DNA from: Bradyrhizobium genosp. SA-3
GTDB lineage: Bacteria; Pseudomonadota; Alphaproteobacteria; Rhizobiales; Xanthobacteraceae
Direction of reading: 5' to 3'
Length of the DNA stretch: 64,000 nucleotides
Assembly: GCF_004212635.1 (NCBI RefSeq)
Contig: NZ_PSRT01000016.1
Location: 20,517 to 84,516, forward strand
Part shown: positions 36,904 to 47,039 of the stretch, one piece after another
How the letters are laid out: each line of letters begins with the position of its first letter
How positions within the stretch are numbered: the first letter of the stretch is position 1
Notes under the pieces: generated by a model
Database searches by the model: none
What the model was told of the DNA's origin: nothing
Seen by the model: the letters and a program-made list of their open reading frames with translations, nothing else
Position numbers and translations under genes: made by a program

Positions 36904-38601
36904 ATGAGATTTACCGTCAAGGCAAAGCTTGCCACTGCGTTCGGCTTGATCATCGTCCTGTCCGCGCTTGCGGGCGGTGTGGCTTACATGAAGCTCGGCG
37001 ACATGATGGCCACCGCAGACAGCATGGTCCTGCGCGCAAGCCGGATGGAGAAGGCGACGCAGATCGAAAAGGATATCCTGCTTCAGCTGCGCGCGGAAAA
37101 GAACTCCATTCTCGGAACGGAAGCCCAGGCCGAACAATTTGCAGCGGAAGCAGCCAGGCTTCGTGAGCAGGCGACGAAGACCAGGGATGAGGTCTACGCG
37201 TTGGCGAGCGAGGCGGGCAGGAAACTGCTCGACAGCTTTGCAGCCACCTACGCCAAGATGAATACGTACCAGGAAGAGACGATCCGGCTGGCGAAGACTG
37301 ACAAGCCGAAGGCCATGGAGCGCTCGATGGGCGACGGCCGCAAGGTCGTCGCAGACGCGATGGAAGCGATGGGCGCCTATGTCGTCAACACCAAGAAGCA
37401 GATGGCCGAGCAGGCCGTCCAATCCAAGGCAGAGGGACACCAGGCGCAATTCTTGCTGATGACGCTGATCGGCATCTCGCTGGCGGTTGCGATCGGGGCT
37501 GCGCTCTGGATCTCCATCTCGATCAGTCGTTCGCTCGGAAGGGCTGTTGGCCTCGCAGGCGCGGTGGCGGAGGGCGATCTGAGCAAGACCATTCCCTCGG
37601 CGAGCAACGATGAGATCGGAGATCTCGTCAAGTCGCTGAACGGCATGGTGGAAAAGCTCCGGCAGATCGTCGCTGAGGCGATTACGGCGGCGCAGAACGT
37701 TTCCGCGGGCAGCCAGGAGCTGTCGGCCAGTGCCGAGCAGCTCTCGCAAGGCGCGACCGAGCAGGCTTCGTCCGCCGAGGAAGCCTCCTCCTCGATGGAG
37801 GAGATGGCCTCGAACGTGAAGCAGAATGCCGACAACGCCAACCAGACCGAGAAGATCGCAGCGCAATCGGCCAAGGATGCCGAGGCCAGCGGCGTCGCCG
37901 TCGGTCGCGCCGTCGAGGCGATGCGGACCATCGCCGAAAAGATCACCATCGTGCAGGAGATCGCCCGCCAAACCGACCTGCTCGCGCTCAACGCCGCGGT
38001 CGAGGCAGCGCGCGCCGGCGAGCACGGCAAGGGTTTTGCCGTGGTCGCTTCCGAGGTCCGCAAACTCGCCGAACGCAGCCAGGCCGCTGCGGCAGATATC
38101 GGCACGCTGTCGACCGAGAGTGTGAAGGTTGCGCAGGAGGCGGGCCAGATGCTGTCCAAGCTCGTGCCCGACATCAAGAAGACCGCCGAGCTGGTTCAGG
38201 AGATCACCGCGGCCTGCCGCGAGCAGGACGTCGGCTCCGCCCAGATCAACCAGGCGATCCAGCAGCTCGACAAGGTCGGCCAGCAGAACGCCAGCGCGTC
38301 CGAGCAGGTCTCCTCGACCTCGGAGGAGCTCGCCTCGCAGGCCGAGCAGCTGCAGTCGACCATCTCGTTCTTCCGCATCGAGCATGCAGGCCGCGGCGAG
38401 AGTGCCGCGCCCGCGCCGATCGACCGTGCCGTGACCCAGCTCCGCGCCAAGGCCGCGCACATGGCGGCGGCGGACCGGGGTGCGAAGAAGCCCGTGCCCG
38501 TCCGCAAGCCGGCGCGTGCGATGAAGGTCGCAAGCGGCGGCGGCTTCGCCTTCGACATGCATGACGGCGAGGACGATCGCGACGCCGAGTTTCAACGCTG
38601 A
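36904..38601 (+). CDS. Methyl-accepting chemotaxis protein (single HAMP)
   Basis: 565 residues: helix 1 (about 10-31), periplasmic four-helix-bundle domain (about 35-175), helix 2 (about 178-204), HAMP, then the coiled-coil signalling domain with the invariant tip [20 protein letters not shown]. It ends [10 protein letters not shown]...DRDAEFQR without the NWETF-type tether. Its nearest relative is the receptor at 39221, with nearly identical signalling halves; this one lacks a 39-residue HAMP-like segment present there. Confidence 0.95.
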   Translation: MRFTVKAKLATAFGLIIVLSALAGGVAYMKLGDMMATADSMVLRASRMEKATQIEKDILLQLRAEKNSILGTEAQAEQFAAEAARLREQATKTRDEVYALASEAGRKLLDSFAATYAKMNTYQEETIRLAKTDKPKAMERSMGDGRKVVADAMEAMGAYVVNTKKQMAEQAVQSKAEGHQAQFLLMTLIGISLAVAIGAALWISISISRSLGRAVGLAGAVAEGDLSKTIPSASNDEIGDLVKSLNGMVEKLRQIVAEAITAAQNVSAGSQELSASAEQLSQGATEQASSAEEASSSMEEMASNVKQNADNANQTEKIAAQSAKDAEASGVAVGRAVEAMRTIAEKITIVQEIARQTDLLALNAAVEAARAGEHGKGFAVVASEVRKLAERSQAAAADIGTLSTESVKVAQEAGQMLSKLVPDIKKTAELVQEITAACREQDVGSAQINQAIQQLDKVGQQNASASEQVSSTSEELASQAEQLQSTISFFRIEHAGRGESAAPAPIDRAVTQLRAKAAHMAAADRGAKKPVPVRKPARAMKVASGGGFAFDMHDGEDDRDAEFQR

Positions 38602-38606
38602 CTGAC

Positions 38607-38629
38607 CGGTCCGGCCTCGAGCCGGACCG
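38607..38629. terminator. Hairpin between mcp and the second cheW
   Basis: cggtccggc-ctcga-gccggaccg has perfect 9-bp arms 6 bp after the mcp stop. No strong T-tract follows (gtgctcattt), so it may act as an attenuator or RNA-stability element inside the operon. Confidence 0.45.
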
Positions 38630-38678
38630 TGCTCATTTCCAAACCTTCGGACCCTCTTTCGGACCCTTGGACTGCATC

Positions 38679-39161
38679 ATGGCCGCAACCTCGCAATATC
38701 TGACGCTCGGGCTCGCCGGCGAGACGTTCGGCATCAGCATTCGCAACGTCCGCGAAATCCTCGACATGCGGCCGATCTCGCGGCTTCCGCATGCGCCGGA
38801 TTTCCTGCTCGGCATGATCGACGTGCGCGGCAGCGGCTATCCGATCGTGGATCTCAGGACCAAGCTCGGCCTGCCGAGTGTGGCGGCGACCGAGGCGACC
38901 CGCATCATCATCCTCGACGTGCCGATGAAGGATCGCCTGGTTGGCGTCGGCTTCGTCGCCGACTGCGTCTTCGAGGTCACCGATATCGACGAGCAGGCGA
39001 TCGAGCCCATCCCCGAAGTCGGCGGGAAATGGCAATCCGACTATGCCGCCGGAATCGGTCGCAAGGGTGAGAAGTTTGTCATCATCTTCGATCTCGCCAA
39101 GCTGATGGTGCATGACGAGATCCCGGAGGGGCGTGATGCCGATGCATCTCGCGCCGCATGA
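38679..39161 (+). CDS. cheW: Chemotaxis coupling protein CheW (second copy)
   Basis: 160 residues with a CheW fold: YLTLGLAGETFGISIRNVRE, MIDVRGSGYPIVDLRTKLG and VGVGFVADCVFEVTDID. ATG 38679 begins the family N-terminus. It lies between the two receptor genes and may serve one of them preferentially. Confidence 0.94.
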   Translation: MAATSQYLTLGLAGETFGISIRNVREILDMRPISRLPHAPDFLLGMIDVRGSGYPIVDLRTKLGLPSVAATEATRIIILDVPMKDRLVGVGFVADCVFEVTDIDEQAIEPIPEVGGKWQSDYAAGIGRKGEKFVIIFDLAKLMVHDEIPEGRDADASRAA

Positions 39162-39220
39162 ATTGCGAAGCGTAAAGCGTTGCCGAGTAGAAATCCCAAT
39201 TTGAACCGATGAGATCGAAC

Positions 39221-41023
39221 ATGAGATTCACCGTCAAAGCTAAGCTTGCCAGCGCGTTCGGCGTCGTCATCCTTCTGTTTATTGTGGCAGGCGCTGTGAG
39301 CTACATGAAATTGGCCGACATGGCCGCGACCGCAGATTCCATGGTGCTTCGCGCCAAGCGGATGGAGAAAGCATCCGAAGTCGAAAGGATCATTTGGCAG
39401 CAGGTCAGGGCGGAAAAGAACGCAATTCTGGGAACACCAAGCGAAGTCGATGAATTCGCCGCGAACGCGGCCAAGCTCCGCGAGGAGGCGACGAAGATCA
39501 GGGACGAGGTCTATGCGCTCGCCAGCGAAGGCGGCAAGAAGCTGCTCGACAACTTTGCGAGTGTCTACGCCAGGATGAACGTCTACCAGGAAGAGACGAT
39601 CAGGCTGGCAAAGACGGACAAGACCAAGGCAACGGAGCGCTCGATGGGTAACGGGCGCAAGGTGGTCGCGGACGCGACGGAGGCGATGGGAGCCTATGTC
39701 GCGAACACGAAGAGGCAGATGGCCGAGCAGGCCGTGCAGTCCAATGAAGACAGCCGTCGCGCCCAGTTGATCCTCATCGTCCTCGTCGTCGTCTCGCTCA
39801 TCGTTGCGGCGATCAGCGCAGTCTGGATTTCGATCAATATCAGCCGGTCCCTCGCCAAGGCCGTCGGGCTGGCGGATGCTGTGGCGATCGGTGATCTCAG
39901 CCAGAAGATCGATGCTTCCAGCAACGACGAGATCGGCGATCTCGTGAAATCCCTGAACGCGATGACGGTCAACCTCAACCAGACCGCGGCCGTCGCCAAT
40001 GAGATCTCGCAAGGCAATCTGATGGTCGAAGCCAAGCCGCTGTCGGACAAGGACACGCTCGGTCTCGCGCTCCAACGCATGGTGGAGAAGCTCCGGCAGA
40101 TCGTATCGGAGGCGCTCACCGCGGCGCAGAACGTTTCGGCCGGCAGCCAGGAACTGTCCGCCAGCGCCGAACAGCTCTCGCAGGGCGCAACCGAGCAGGC
40201 CTCGTCCGCCGAGGAAGCCTCCTCCTCGATGGAGGAGATGGCCTCCAACGTGAAGCAGAACGCCGACAACGCCAACCAGACCGAGAAGATCGCCGCGCAG
40301 TCCGCCAAGGACGCGGAGGCCAGCGGCGCCGCGGTCGGCCGCGCTGTCAACGCGATGCAGACCATCGCCGAGAAGATCACGATCGTGCAGGAGATCGCGC
40401 GTCAGACCGACCTGCTCGCGCTCAACGCGGCGGTCGAGGCCGCCCGCGCCGGCGAGCACGGCAAGGGCTTTGCGGTGGTGGCGTCCGAAGTGCGCAAGCT
40501 CGCCGAGCGTAGTCAGGCCGCCGCTGCCGAGATCGGCACGCTCTCGGCCGACACCGTCAAGGTGGCGCAGGAGGCCGGCGCCATGCTTTCCAAGCTCGTT
40601 CCGGACATCAAGAGGACAGCCGAGCTCGTCGAGGAGATCACCGCGGCCTGCCGCGAGCAGGACGTTGGCTCGGCGCAGATCAATCAGGCGATTCAGCAGC
40701 TCGACAAGGTCGGCCAGCAGAACGCCAGCGCCTCCGAGCAGGTGTCCTCGACCTCCGAGGAGCTCGCCTCGCAGGCCGAACAGCTGCAGTCCACGATCGC
40801 CTATTTCCGCATCGAGCACGGCGGAAAGAGCCCGGCGGCTGCCCCGATCGACCGGGCGGTCAATCAGTTGCGGGCCAAGGCGGCGACAATGGCGGCCACT
40901 GAGCGTCCGGCCAAGAAGCCGCAAGGCAAGCCGGTGCGCGCCCTGAAGGCTGCCAATGGCGGCGGCTTCGCCTTCGACATGAACGATGGCGGGGACGACC
41001 GGGACGCCGATTTCCAGCGCTAG
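39221..41023 (+). CDS. Methyl-accepting chemotaxis protein (tandem HAMP)
   Basis: 600 residues from ATG 39221, which aligns with the start of its paralogue ([10 protein letters not shown]); an ATG four codons earlier at 39209 is possible. Layout is as in the 36904 receptor, but after the first HAMP there is an extra 39-residue unit ([20 protein letters not shown]...) resembling a second HAMP. The signalling domain has the same tip [20 protein letters not shown]. Sequence identity to the paralogue is high in the last 350 residues at DNA level, suggesting duplication with gene conversion. Confidence 0.94.
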   Translation: MRFTVKAKLASAFGVVILLFIVAGAVSYMKLADMAATADSMVLRAKRMEKASEVERIIWQQVRAEKNAILGTPSEVDEFAANAAKLREEATKIRDEVYALASEGGKKLLDNFASVYARMNVYQEETIRLAKTDKTKATERSMGNGRKVVADATEAMGAYVANTKRQMAEQAVQSNEDSRRAQLILIVLVVVSLIVAAISAVWISINISRSLAKAVGLADAVAIGDLSQKIDASSNDEIGDLVKSLNAMTVNLNQTAAVANEISQGNLMVEAKPLSDKDTLGLALQRMVEKLRQIVSEALTAAQNVSAGSQELSASAEQLSQGATEQASSAEEASSSMEEMASNVKQNADNANQTEKIAAQSAKDAEASGAAVGRAVNAMQTIAEKITIVQEIARQTDLLALNAAVEAARAGEHGKGFAVVASEVRKLAERSQAAAAEIGTLSADTVKVAQEAGAMLSKLVPDIKRTAELVEEITAACREQDVGSAQINQAIQQLDKVGQQNASASEQVSSTSEELASQAEQLQSTIAYFRIEHGGKSPAAAPIDRAVNQLRAKAATMAATERPAKKPQGKPVRALKAANGGGFAFDMNDGGDDRDADFQR

Positions 41024-41168
41024 GCCCGCGAGGGCTGCTGCGGGCCGGCCCGCTCGATGACGGTGGACCGGTCCGCTTTCAGCAGTTACGTGAACGCGTA
41101 GGATTCAAGATGGCCAGGACGGCCCGACATTCACTGCAGGCGGCCATCCCGGACCGGGGCAGGCGGCC

Positions 41169-42023
41169 ATGATGCCCGCCGTGCAGGATACGGCCGTGCA
41201 TCTGTCGGACCGCCACTTCCGGACCATCGCCCAATTGATCGAGGGCCAGGTCGGCATCAAGCTGCCGCCGGGCAAGCGGCTGATGCTGGAAGGGCGGCTG
41301 CACAAGCGCGTTCGCGCGCTGAACTATTCGGATCTGAACGAGTACGTCGAAAACCTGTTCGAGGCCGATCATTTCGATACCGAGCTCACTCATCTCATCG
41401 ATGTGGTGACGACCAACAAGACCGATTTCTTCCGGGAGCCGCAGCACTTCACCTTCTTGCGGGATGTCGCGATCCCCGCCCTGCTCAAATCGCATGGCCG
41501 CAAGAATGCGAACCTGAAGATCTGGAGCTCGGCAAGCTCCACCGGGATGGAAGCCTATACGACCGCGATGGTGCTGGACGACATGACGCGGAACGGCTCG
41601 CGGTTTCAATACCGCATCCTCGGGACCGACATCTCGACCGCAGTGCTGCGCCTTGCCAAGACGGCGATCTACACGCGCGACGTGCTTGCACCGGTGCCGG
41701 AAAACTTCGTGAAGCGATATTTCCTGTCGTCGCGGGACAAGTCGCGCGGCGAGGTGCGGGTGGTGCCGGAATTGCGGCGCATGACGCACTTCATGAGAAT
41801 GAATCTCATGGATACGTCCTATCCCGTCGACCGCGACGTCGACATCATCTTCTGCCGCAACGTCCTGATCTATTTCGAGCGCGAGACCCAGCGCAAGGTG
41901 ATCGAGCAGCTGTGCAGTCATTTGCGGCCCGGCGGTTATCTGCTGGTCGGGCATTCGGAATCGATGATTCACAGCGCCGTGCCGGGTCTGAAGCAGGTCC
42001 AGCCCACCATCTTCCAGGTTTGA
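41169..42023 (+). CDS. cheR: Chemotaxis protein methyltransferase CheR
   Basis: 284 residues: N-terminal helical CheR_N domain (about 12-70), then the SAM-binding domain. The SAM loop reads [16 protein letters not shown], where the family usually has SAGCSTGEEPYS; further motifs are [12 protein letters not shown] and [13 protein letters not shown]. It methylates receptor glutamates using SAM. The motif deviations (Cys to Ser, Glu to Met, Pro to Ala) are conservative enough to leave function likely. Confidence 0.93.
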   Translation: MMPAVQDTAVHLSDRHFRTIAQLIEGQVGIKLPPGKRLMLEGRLHKRVRALNYSDLNEYVENLFEADHFDTELTHLIDVVTTNKTDFFREPQHFTFLRDVAIPALLKSHGRKNANLKIWSSASSTGMEAYTTAMVLDDMTRNGSRFQYRILGTDISTAVLRLAKTAIYTRDVLAPVPENFVKRYFLSSRDKSRGEVRVVPELRRMTHFMRMNLMDTSYPVDRDVDIIFCRNVLIYFERETQRKVIEQLCSHLRPGGYLLVGHSESMIHSAVPGLKQVQPTIFQV

Positions 42024-42040
42024 TCGGAGCGCCGCCAAAA

Positions 42041-43132
42041 ATGCCGAAGGAGAAAGTTCGCGTACTGATCGTGGACGATTCGGCGTCGGTGCGCCAAATC
42101 CTGCAGACGATCCTCAACGACGATCCCGACATCGCGGTGATGGCAACGGCTTCGGATCCGTTCGCGGCGGCGCGCCGGCTCCAGAACGAAATCCCCGACG
42201 TCATCATCCTCGACATCGAGATGCCGCGCATGGACGGCATGACGTTCCTGCGCAAGATCATGGCGCAACGTCCGATCCCGGTGATCATCTGCTCCTCGCT
42301 GACCGAGGAGGGCTCGAACGTGATGTTCGAGGCGTTCGAGGCGGGTGCGGTCGACATCGTGCCGAAGCCGAAGATCGACACGCGGCAGGCGCTGCTCGAA
42401 TGCTCCACGCGGCTGCGCGAGGCCGTGAAGTCGGCCGCCCGCGCCCGGGTGCGGCCGCGTGCGCAGCGTCGGGTGGTCGAGAAGAAGCTGACGGCCGATG
42501 CGATCATCCCGCCGCCGGTGCAGGGCAAGGTCCGGCCGACCACGGAGCGCATCGTGTGCATCGGCGCCTCGACGGGCGGCACCGAAGCGCTCAACGATGT
42601 CCTCGAGATGTTGCCGCCGCACTGTCCTCCGCTTCTGATCGTCCAGCACATGCCGGCGGGATTCACCGCGGCCTTTGCCAAACGTCTCGACGGGGTCTGC
42701 CAGATCCGGGTCAAGGAAGCCGAGGACGGCGAGCCGGTGCTGCCGGACTGCGCCTACATCGCGCCGGGTGCCCGTCACATGCTGCTCCAGCGCATCGGCC
42801 TGCGCTACCAGATCGCGATCAAGGACGGCCCGCCGGTGTCGCGGCATCGTCCGTCCGTCGACGTGCTGTTCCGTTCGGCGGCCCAGCATGCCGGCGCCAA
42901 CGCGCTCGCGGTGATTATGACCGGCATGGGCGACGACGGCGCGCGCGGAATGCTGGAGATGCGGAAGCTCGGCGCCTCGACGCGGGCGCAGGATGAAGAG
43001 AGCTGCGTGGTGTTCGGCATGCCCAAGGAAGCCATCGCCCATGGCGGCGTCGAGAAGGTCGTATCGCTGCACCAGATCCCGCGCGAGATCATGCACTGGT
43101 ACCAGGCCGGCCACGCCGCGGCGGCAGGTTGA
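42041..43132 (+). CDS. cheB: Chemotaxis protein-glutamate methylesterase CheB
   Basis: 363 residues. Receiver domain with Asp12-Asp13 and phospho-acceptor Asp58 ([13 protein letters not shown]); linker; methylesterase domain with the catalytic triad Ser in [11 protein letters not shown], His in [13 protein letters not shown] and Asp in [11 protein letters not shown]. It removes receptor methyl groups and is activated by CheA. ATG 42041 has a ggag Shine-Dalgarno; the frame extends upstream over cheR but without similarity. Confidence 0.95.
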   Translation: MPKEKVRVLIVDDSASVRQILQTILNDDPDIAVMATASDPFAAARRLQNEIPDVIILDIEMPRMDGMTFLRKIMAQRPIPVIICSSLTEEGSNVMFEAFEAGAVDIVPKPKIDTRQALLECSTRLREAVKSAARARVRPRAQRRVVEKKLTADAIIPPPVQGKVRPTTERIVCIGASTGGTEALNDVLEMLPPHCPPLLIVQHMPAGFTAAFAKRLDGVCQIRVKEAEDGEPVLPDCAYIAPGARHMLLQRIGLRYQIAIKDGPPVSRHRPSVDVLFRSAAQHAGANALAVIMTGMGDDGARGMLEMRKLGASTRAQDEESCVVFGMPKEAIAHGGVEKVVSLHQIPREIMHWYQAGHAAAAG

Positions 43133-43137
43133 TCGCA

Positions 43138-44859
43138 ATGTCCGTCATTCCGGCTAACACGCTCAATGAGGCGATCACCGCGATCGAGGACGTTTCCTCG
43201 CGGATCGAGGACGTGTTCGCGCGCGTCGGTCACGAGCTCGGGCGTGGCCATCTCATCTTCAAGGAGCTGAACCAAGGTCTCGCAACGCTGTCCTCGGAAC
43301 TCTCCGGTGCCGAGATCGAGGGCGCCGCGACCGCGTTGCAGGAGATCGCCGCACGGCTCAGCGAGCTGGCGCAGGCGCTTCCGGCCGAGACCGCCCTGCT
43401 GGAGACGATCGGCAGGAGCACGGCGGAAGCGTCCTCGCTGCTCAAGCCGGTGTTCAAGCACATCCAGATGATCACCATCATCGCCCGCAGCGCGCGGATC
43501 GAGGCAGCCTCGCTCGACGGCGACCGCGAGGGCTTCCTCGCCTTCACGCAGGAGGCCTATGATCTCGGCAGGGCCGTGCAGGGCTCGATCGAGGGCTGCG
43601 CGCGCGATCAGCAGCGCCTGTCCGAGGCGGTCGCCACCGCACTCGGCCGGCAGAAGGAGTTCGAGAGCCGCTACCGGAATCAACTGGCAGCGGAGAGCGT
43701 CGAACTTGGTGCGGCCTATTCCGGATTGCACGATCAGCGCCGCAACAGCAGCCGTCTCGCCGACCTCGCGAGTTCCAGCACCAGGAAGATCGCCGAGGCG
43801 GTAGGGAGCGCGATCATCTCCTTGCAGGCCGGCGACAGCACGCGCCAGCGTCTCGAGCATGTCGCTCACGGTCTCGGCCTCGTCTCGGGATCCACCCCGA
43901 GCCTCGTTCCCGAACCGGGCGCGAGCAATGACGGCGCGCGCGCGATTTGCCAGTTGCAGGCGGCCCAGCTCAGGGATGCCCAGCGCGAGTTCGGCGGCGA
44001 CATCGGTCAGATCGTTCGCGCGCTGACCGCCATCCTGCACGATGCGAGCAGTGTCGTCGGCCACGGTCGCACGCTGTTCGGCGGCGAGGACGGCGGTTCG
44101 TCATCATTCCTGGCGCGCATCAAGCAGACGCTGGCGCACGCTTCGACCCTGATTGCTACCTGCGAAGGCGCTGGCCGCTTGGTGGACGAAGCGCTTGCGA
44201 TCGTCGAGGACACGCTGACGAAGTTTCGTCAGGCGATCGCCGGGCTTGCCGAGGCGACCGTCGACATCACGCTGATCGGGATGAATGCCGGTCTCAAGGC
44301 AAGCCATCTCGGCAGCCGCGGCAGCGCCTTCGTCGTCATCGCCAACGAGCTCAAGACGACCGCCGACCAGGTCTCGGCGGGGGCAGGACGCTTGCGGCCG
44401 GTGCTCGACGGCATCGAGCGCTCGGCCAGGGAACTGAAGCAACTCCGCGTGCAGGGCGATCCCACGCAGCTCGCCAAGCTCGAGCCGCAGATCCTTCAGG
44501 CGCTGCGCGAGGTCGAGGCCGGCAATGAACGGCTCGGCAAGCTGATGAACCGGCTCATCGTTGAAGGCGCGGAGTTCGAGGGGCTGATGAATTCGGCGCA
44601 AGGCCTGATGAGCACGCTCGGCGAAGGCTCCGCGGCTTTGCCCGCGGTCGCTGCGCGCCTCGAGACGGCCGGCGCCGGCGCGCAGAAACCGCGTCCGCAG
44701 GACGAGGCCATGCTCGACGAACTCTTCGCGCGCTACACGATGGAGCGCGAGCGGGACGTCCATCGGCAATTCCTGCAAACGCTCGGGCTGGCGTCGATCG
44801 CCACCACGCGCCGGATCGAGGCGGTCGAGACTGCCGATGACGGCATAGAACTGTTTTGA
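43138..44859 (+). CDS. Soluble double-tip receptor-like chemotaxis protein
   Basis: 573 residues, no membrane helix, nearly all alpha-helical with heptad character. Two segments resemble the hairpin tip of chemoreceptors: residues 111-147 (IARSARIEAASLDGDREGF) and 377-412 (IGMNAGLKASHLGSRGSAF), each followed by the helix pattern seen after the receptor tip (FVVIANELKTTAD in the second). Neither keeps the full invariant tip. It starts 5 nt after cheB stops and ends the operon. It could bind CheA/CheW as an adaptor, decoy or cytoplasmic receptor. I know of no described function; relatives are annotated simply as chemotaxis proteins. Confidence 0.75.
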   Translation: MSVIPANTLNEAITAIEDVSSRIEDVFARVGHELGRGHLIFKELNQGLATLSSELSGAEIEGAATALQEIAARLSELAQALPAETALLETIGRSTAEASSLLKPVFKHIQMITIIARSARIEAASLDGDREGFLAFTQEAYDLGRAVQGSIEGCARDQQRLSEAVATALGRQKEFESRYRNQLAAESVELGAAYSGLHDQRRNSSRLADLASSSTRKIAEAVGSAIISLQAGDSTRQRLEHVAHGLGLVSGSTPSLVPEPGASNDGARAICQLQAAQLRDAQREFGGDIGQIVRALTAILHDASSVVGHGRTLFGGEDGGSSSFLARIKQTLAHASTLIATCEGAGRLVDEALAIVEDTLTKFRQAIAGLAEATVDITLIGMNAGLKASHLGSRGSAFVVIANELKTTADQVSAGAGRLRPVLDGIERSARELKQLRVQGDPTQLAKLEPQILQALREVEAGNERLGKLMNRLIVEGAEFEGLMNSAQGLMSTLGEGSAALPAVAARLETAGAGAQKPRPQDEAMLDELFARYTMERERDVHRQFLQTLGLASIATTRRIEAVETADDGIELF

Positions 44860-44861
44860 CG

Positions 44862-44893
44862 TGCTGCCGGCTTCGCGCGTCGGCAGCAATTTG
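44862..44893. terminator. Probable terminator of the chemotaxis operon
   Basis: tgctgccg (44862-44869) pairs with cggcagca (44881-44888) over an 11-nt loop, 3 nt after the last che stop, followed by atttg. The T-tract is weak. Confidence 0.5.
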
Positions 44894-45003
44894 ACAGGTT
44901 GACTTTGCGAGGCATTAACCGTGGCGGAATGCGCGCCGCGTCGGTCATTGTCGCGCCCCACGGTTCGTTGCAAATACGCATGGAATTCACGACGGATGTT
45001 TCC

Positions 45004-45447
45004 ATGCTGAAAGAGGGCAAATACGCGGCGTGGTTCAGAACCGCGCAAGCGCAAGGCACCGGCATTGTGCATCTGTCCCAGGGCCGGATTTCGGGGAGCG
45101 ACAGCTTCTTCACCTATGGCGGCTCCTATCAATTCGATGACGACCAGCGTTTCACGGCCGTTCTGACCACGCGCCGGCATGCCGAGGGCCCGCCCACCGT
45201 GTTCGGGCGTGACGAGGTCGAAGTCTATCTCTCCGGCGTCTTCAGCGGTGCGATAGCGACCTGCTCGGGCACGGCGAAGCAAGCGCCTGAGGTGAAGTTC
45301 GAGGCGACGCTGATCTACAGCCAGGAAGACGCGCCGGCTGCCGACATCAGGAGCGCGGTCGTGAGGCTGAATGCAGATAAGCTGCCCAAGGGGGCCGACA
45401 GCCGTTACCGGCCGCGGCATCCGTTCACGGCAGGCCCGTCCAAGTGA
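45004..45447 (+). CDS. GrlR-like small regulatory protein
   Basis: About 147 residues from ATG 45004; in-frame ATGs at 44980, 44929 and a start at 44899 would lengthen it. The core LKEGKYAAWFRTAQAQGTGI, then GGSYQFDDDQRFTAVLTTRRH and VEVYLSGVFSGAIATCSGTA, follows the eight-stranded lipocalin-like pattern of GrlR, the type III secretion regulator of enteropathogens; similar proteins are widespread in rhizobia, where the role is unknown. No GrlA or secretion gene is adjacent. Assignment is by pattern and moderate. Confidence 0.6.
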   Translation: MLKEGKYAAWFRTAQAQGTGIVHLSQGRISGSDSFFTYGGSYQFDDDQRFTAVLTTRRHAEGPPTVFGRDEVEVYLSGVFSGAIATCSGTAKQAPEVKFEATLIYSQEDAPAADIRSAVVRLNADKLPKGADSRYRPRHPFTAGPSK

Positions 45448-45593
45448 AATCGCACAGCTCCACGCGCGCCCAGCTCCGTGATTAGCGTTGCATTGACACT
45501 GTTGTCTCGAAATCACGCCGCGGCCGCGCTGCAGCAACTCTGCCTTTAGAAGCGAGGGCTAGCCTTGCGGCCAATCAAGTGTGGTGGAAGAAC

Positions 45594-45878
45594 ATGCCTC
45601 AAATCTGGATGACATACGATGAACTCGGCGCGCTTTGTGGCTGTGGCGCAATGGAGGCCAGGGATCGCGCTATCCATCTGTCGCTCGATCGTCGCAAAAG
45701 TCGCGACGGGACGACACGGGTCAAACTCGATCTGGCACTGACGGCCAAGTTCTTTGCATCCGTTCGTGAGGCGGATTTCGATCTCGATTGCGCCATTGAG
45801 GCGCTGCACAACACCCACCGGCAAATGGCCGAACTCCTGGCTCCCACCCAGCTCCATAACAGGCGTGGAGCGGCCTGA
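45594..45878 (+). CDS. Small cytoplasmic protein of unknown function
   Basis: 94 residues from ATG 45594, which has ggaag 4 nt upstream. The start IWMTYDELGALCGC and DRAIHLSLDRRKSRDGTTRVKLD suggest a helix-turn-helix-like N-terminus with a beta turn; the remainder is helical. Conserved-looking codon bias supports it being real. No family recognised. Confidence 0.65.
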   Translation: MPQIWMTYDELGALCGCGAMEARDRAIHLSLDRRKSRDGTTRVKLDLALTAKFFASVREADFDLDCAIEALHNTHRQMAELLAPTQLHNRRGAA

Positions 45879-46016
45879 GCCTCCGCGTGTTCCGGCCCAT
45901 GCCGAAGGCTAATTCCCGCGCTCGTTGTCCCGAATCAGCATAAGCTCTGCGGCGGAATTTCCGGCTGTCGTCGGTGTTCAAATCGCGATGGGGAGCGAAG
46001 TCTGCAGGAGGAGTGC

Positions 46017-46463
46017 ATGAGCAAAGCTGTGCGTCGGCCGTCGGTGGCACTGTTGGGGACGCTCGCGCTGGTTGGAAGCGTCGTTGCGACGAGCGGAATG
46101 GCAAACGCGGAAGCCGTGAAGCTGCAAGCCGAGCTCAAGGGAAGCAATGAAGTGCCTCCGAACAGTTCGTCCGGATCGGGCAAGGCAGAAGCCAGCTACG
46201 ACACTGTAACGAAAGTTCTGACTTACACCGTCACCTATGCCGGGCTGACGGGACCCGCAATGGGGGCGCATTTCCATGGCCCCGGCGAAGCTGGCAAGAA
46301 CGCCGGCATCGTCCTCCCGTTCAAGACGGTGCAAAGCCCGATCCAGGGCAGTGCCACGCTCACCGACGCGCAGGCGGCAGATCTGCTGACCGGAAAATGG
46401 TACGCGAACATCCATACGGCCGCGAACCCGGGCGGCGAGTTGCGCGGTCAGATGATGAAGTGA
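46017..46463 (+). CDS. Exported CHRD-domain protein
   Basis: 148 residues: signal peptide (about 1-31, ending ANA-EAV) and one CHRD domain (first described in chordin). Typical elements are LKGSNEVPPNSSSGSGKAE, LTYTVTYAGLTGPAMGAHFH and the closing WYANIHTAANPGGELRGQM. A strong Shine-Dalgarno (gcaggagg) precedes the ATG. Function of bacterial CHRD proteins is unknown; probably periplasmic or secreted. Confidence 0.9.
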   Translation: MSKAVRRPSVALLGTLALVGSVVATSGMANAEAVKLQAELKGSNEVPPNSSSGSGKAEASYDTVTKVLTYTVTYAGLTGPAMGAHFHGPGEAGKNAGIVLPFKTVQSPIQGSATLTDAQAADLLTGKWYANIHTAANPGGELRGQMMK

Positions 46464-46518
46464 AGTAGAGACCGGGGTGTACGTCCACCGGTCATCTCGC
46501 TGAGGGGATGCTGGCTGC

Positions 46519-46884
46519 TTAGGACGGCGGTCTCGGCAAGAACGCCAGGATCATCTGGGCGAGCATGACGCCGACGGTGCCTCCTGCCGCCTTCTGGAGC
46601 ACGTCGAGAAAGCCCGGATCCCGGTCGGGTATGAACACCTGCATCAGCTCCAGCCCCATAGCGACCGCCACGACGAGCGAGCAAGCCAAACCAAGCCGTC
46701 CTGGCAACAGGAAGGAAAGCAGGAAGCCGAGCAGACCATAGGCACTGAAGCGCTCGATCACGACGATCCAATAGGCCTCGTGATGTCCCATGAGCGCGGG
46801 TCTTCCCGCCAGCTTCGCCAGGGTGGCATAGACGATCAGCGCTAGACAGATGCTCGCGGCTGCGATGAGGTGGCTCCTGCGCAT
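46519..46884 (-). CDS. VanZ-like small membrane protein
   Basis: 121 residues with three or four helices. The pattern DKxxHFxxYxxL of VanZ is degenerate, but VIERFSAYGLLGFLLSFLLP, GLELMQVFIPDRDPGFLDVL and the GGTVGVMLA end follow VanZ proteins closely. ATG 46884 begins a basic leader (MRRSHLIAAAS). Convergent with the CHRD gene. Role unknown; VanZ relatives alter envelope properties. Confidence 0.75.
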   Translation of the reverse strand: MRRSHLIAAASICLALIVYATLAKLAGRPALMGHHEAYWIVVIERFSAYGLLGFLLSFLLPGRLGLACSLVVAVAMGLELMQVFIPDRDPGFLDVLQKAAGGTVGVMLAQMILAFLPRPPS

Positions 46885-47039
46885 GGCGCCAACATACAAG
46901 GTTGGGCGCCCGTCTGGTTCGAAAGACGAAAATATCGTTAAAGGCGCTGGCCGCCGCCAAAGGCTCCGCTGGCACAAGCACGGTGATACCGTTTGGCGGC
47001 TCACCCCCCGTTAGGGAAATGGAAGTTCTTCCTCGACCG

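Noticed and set aside
36607..40924. Two long minus-strand frames opposite the chemoreceptors
   Set aside because: Leu/Arg/His-rich antisense shadows of helical receptor genes with strong codon bias.
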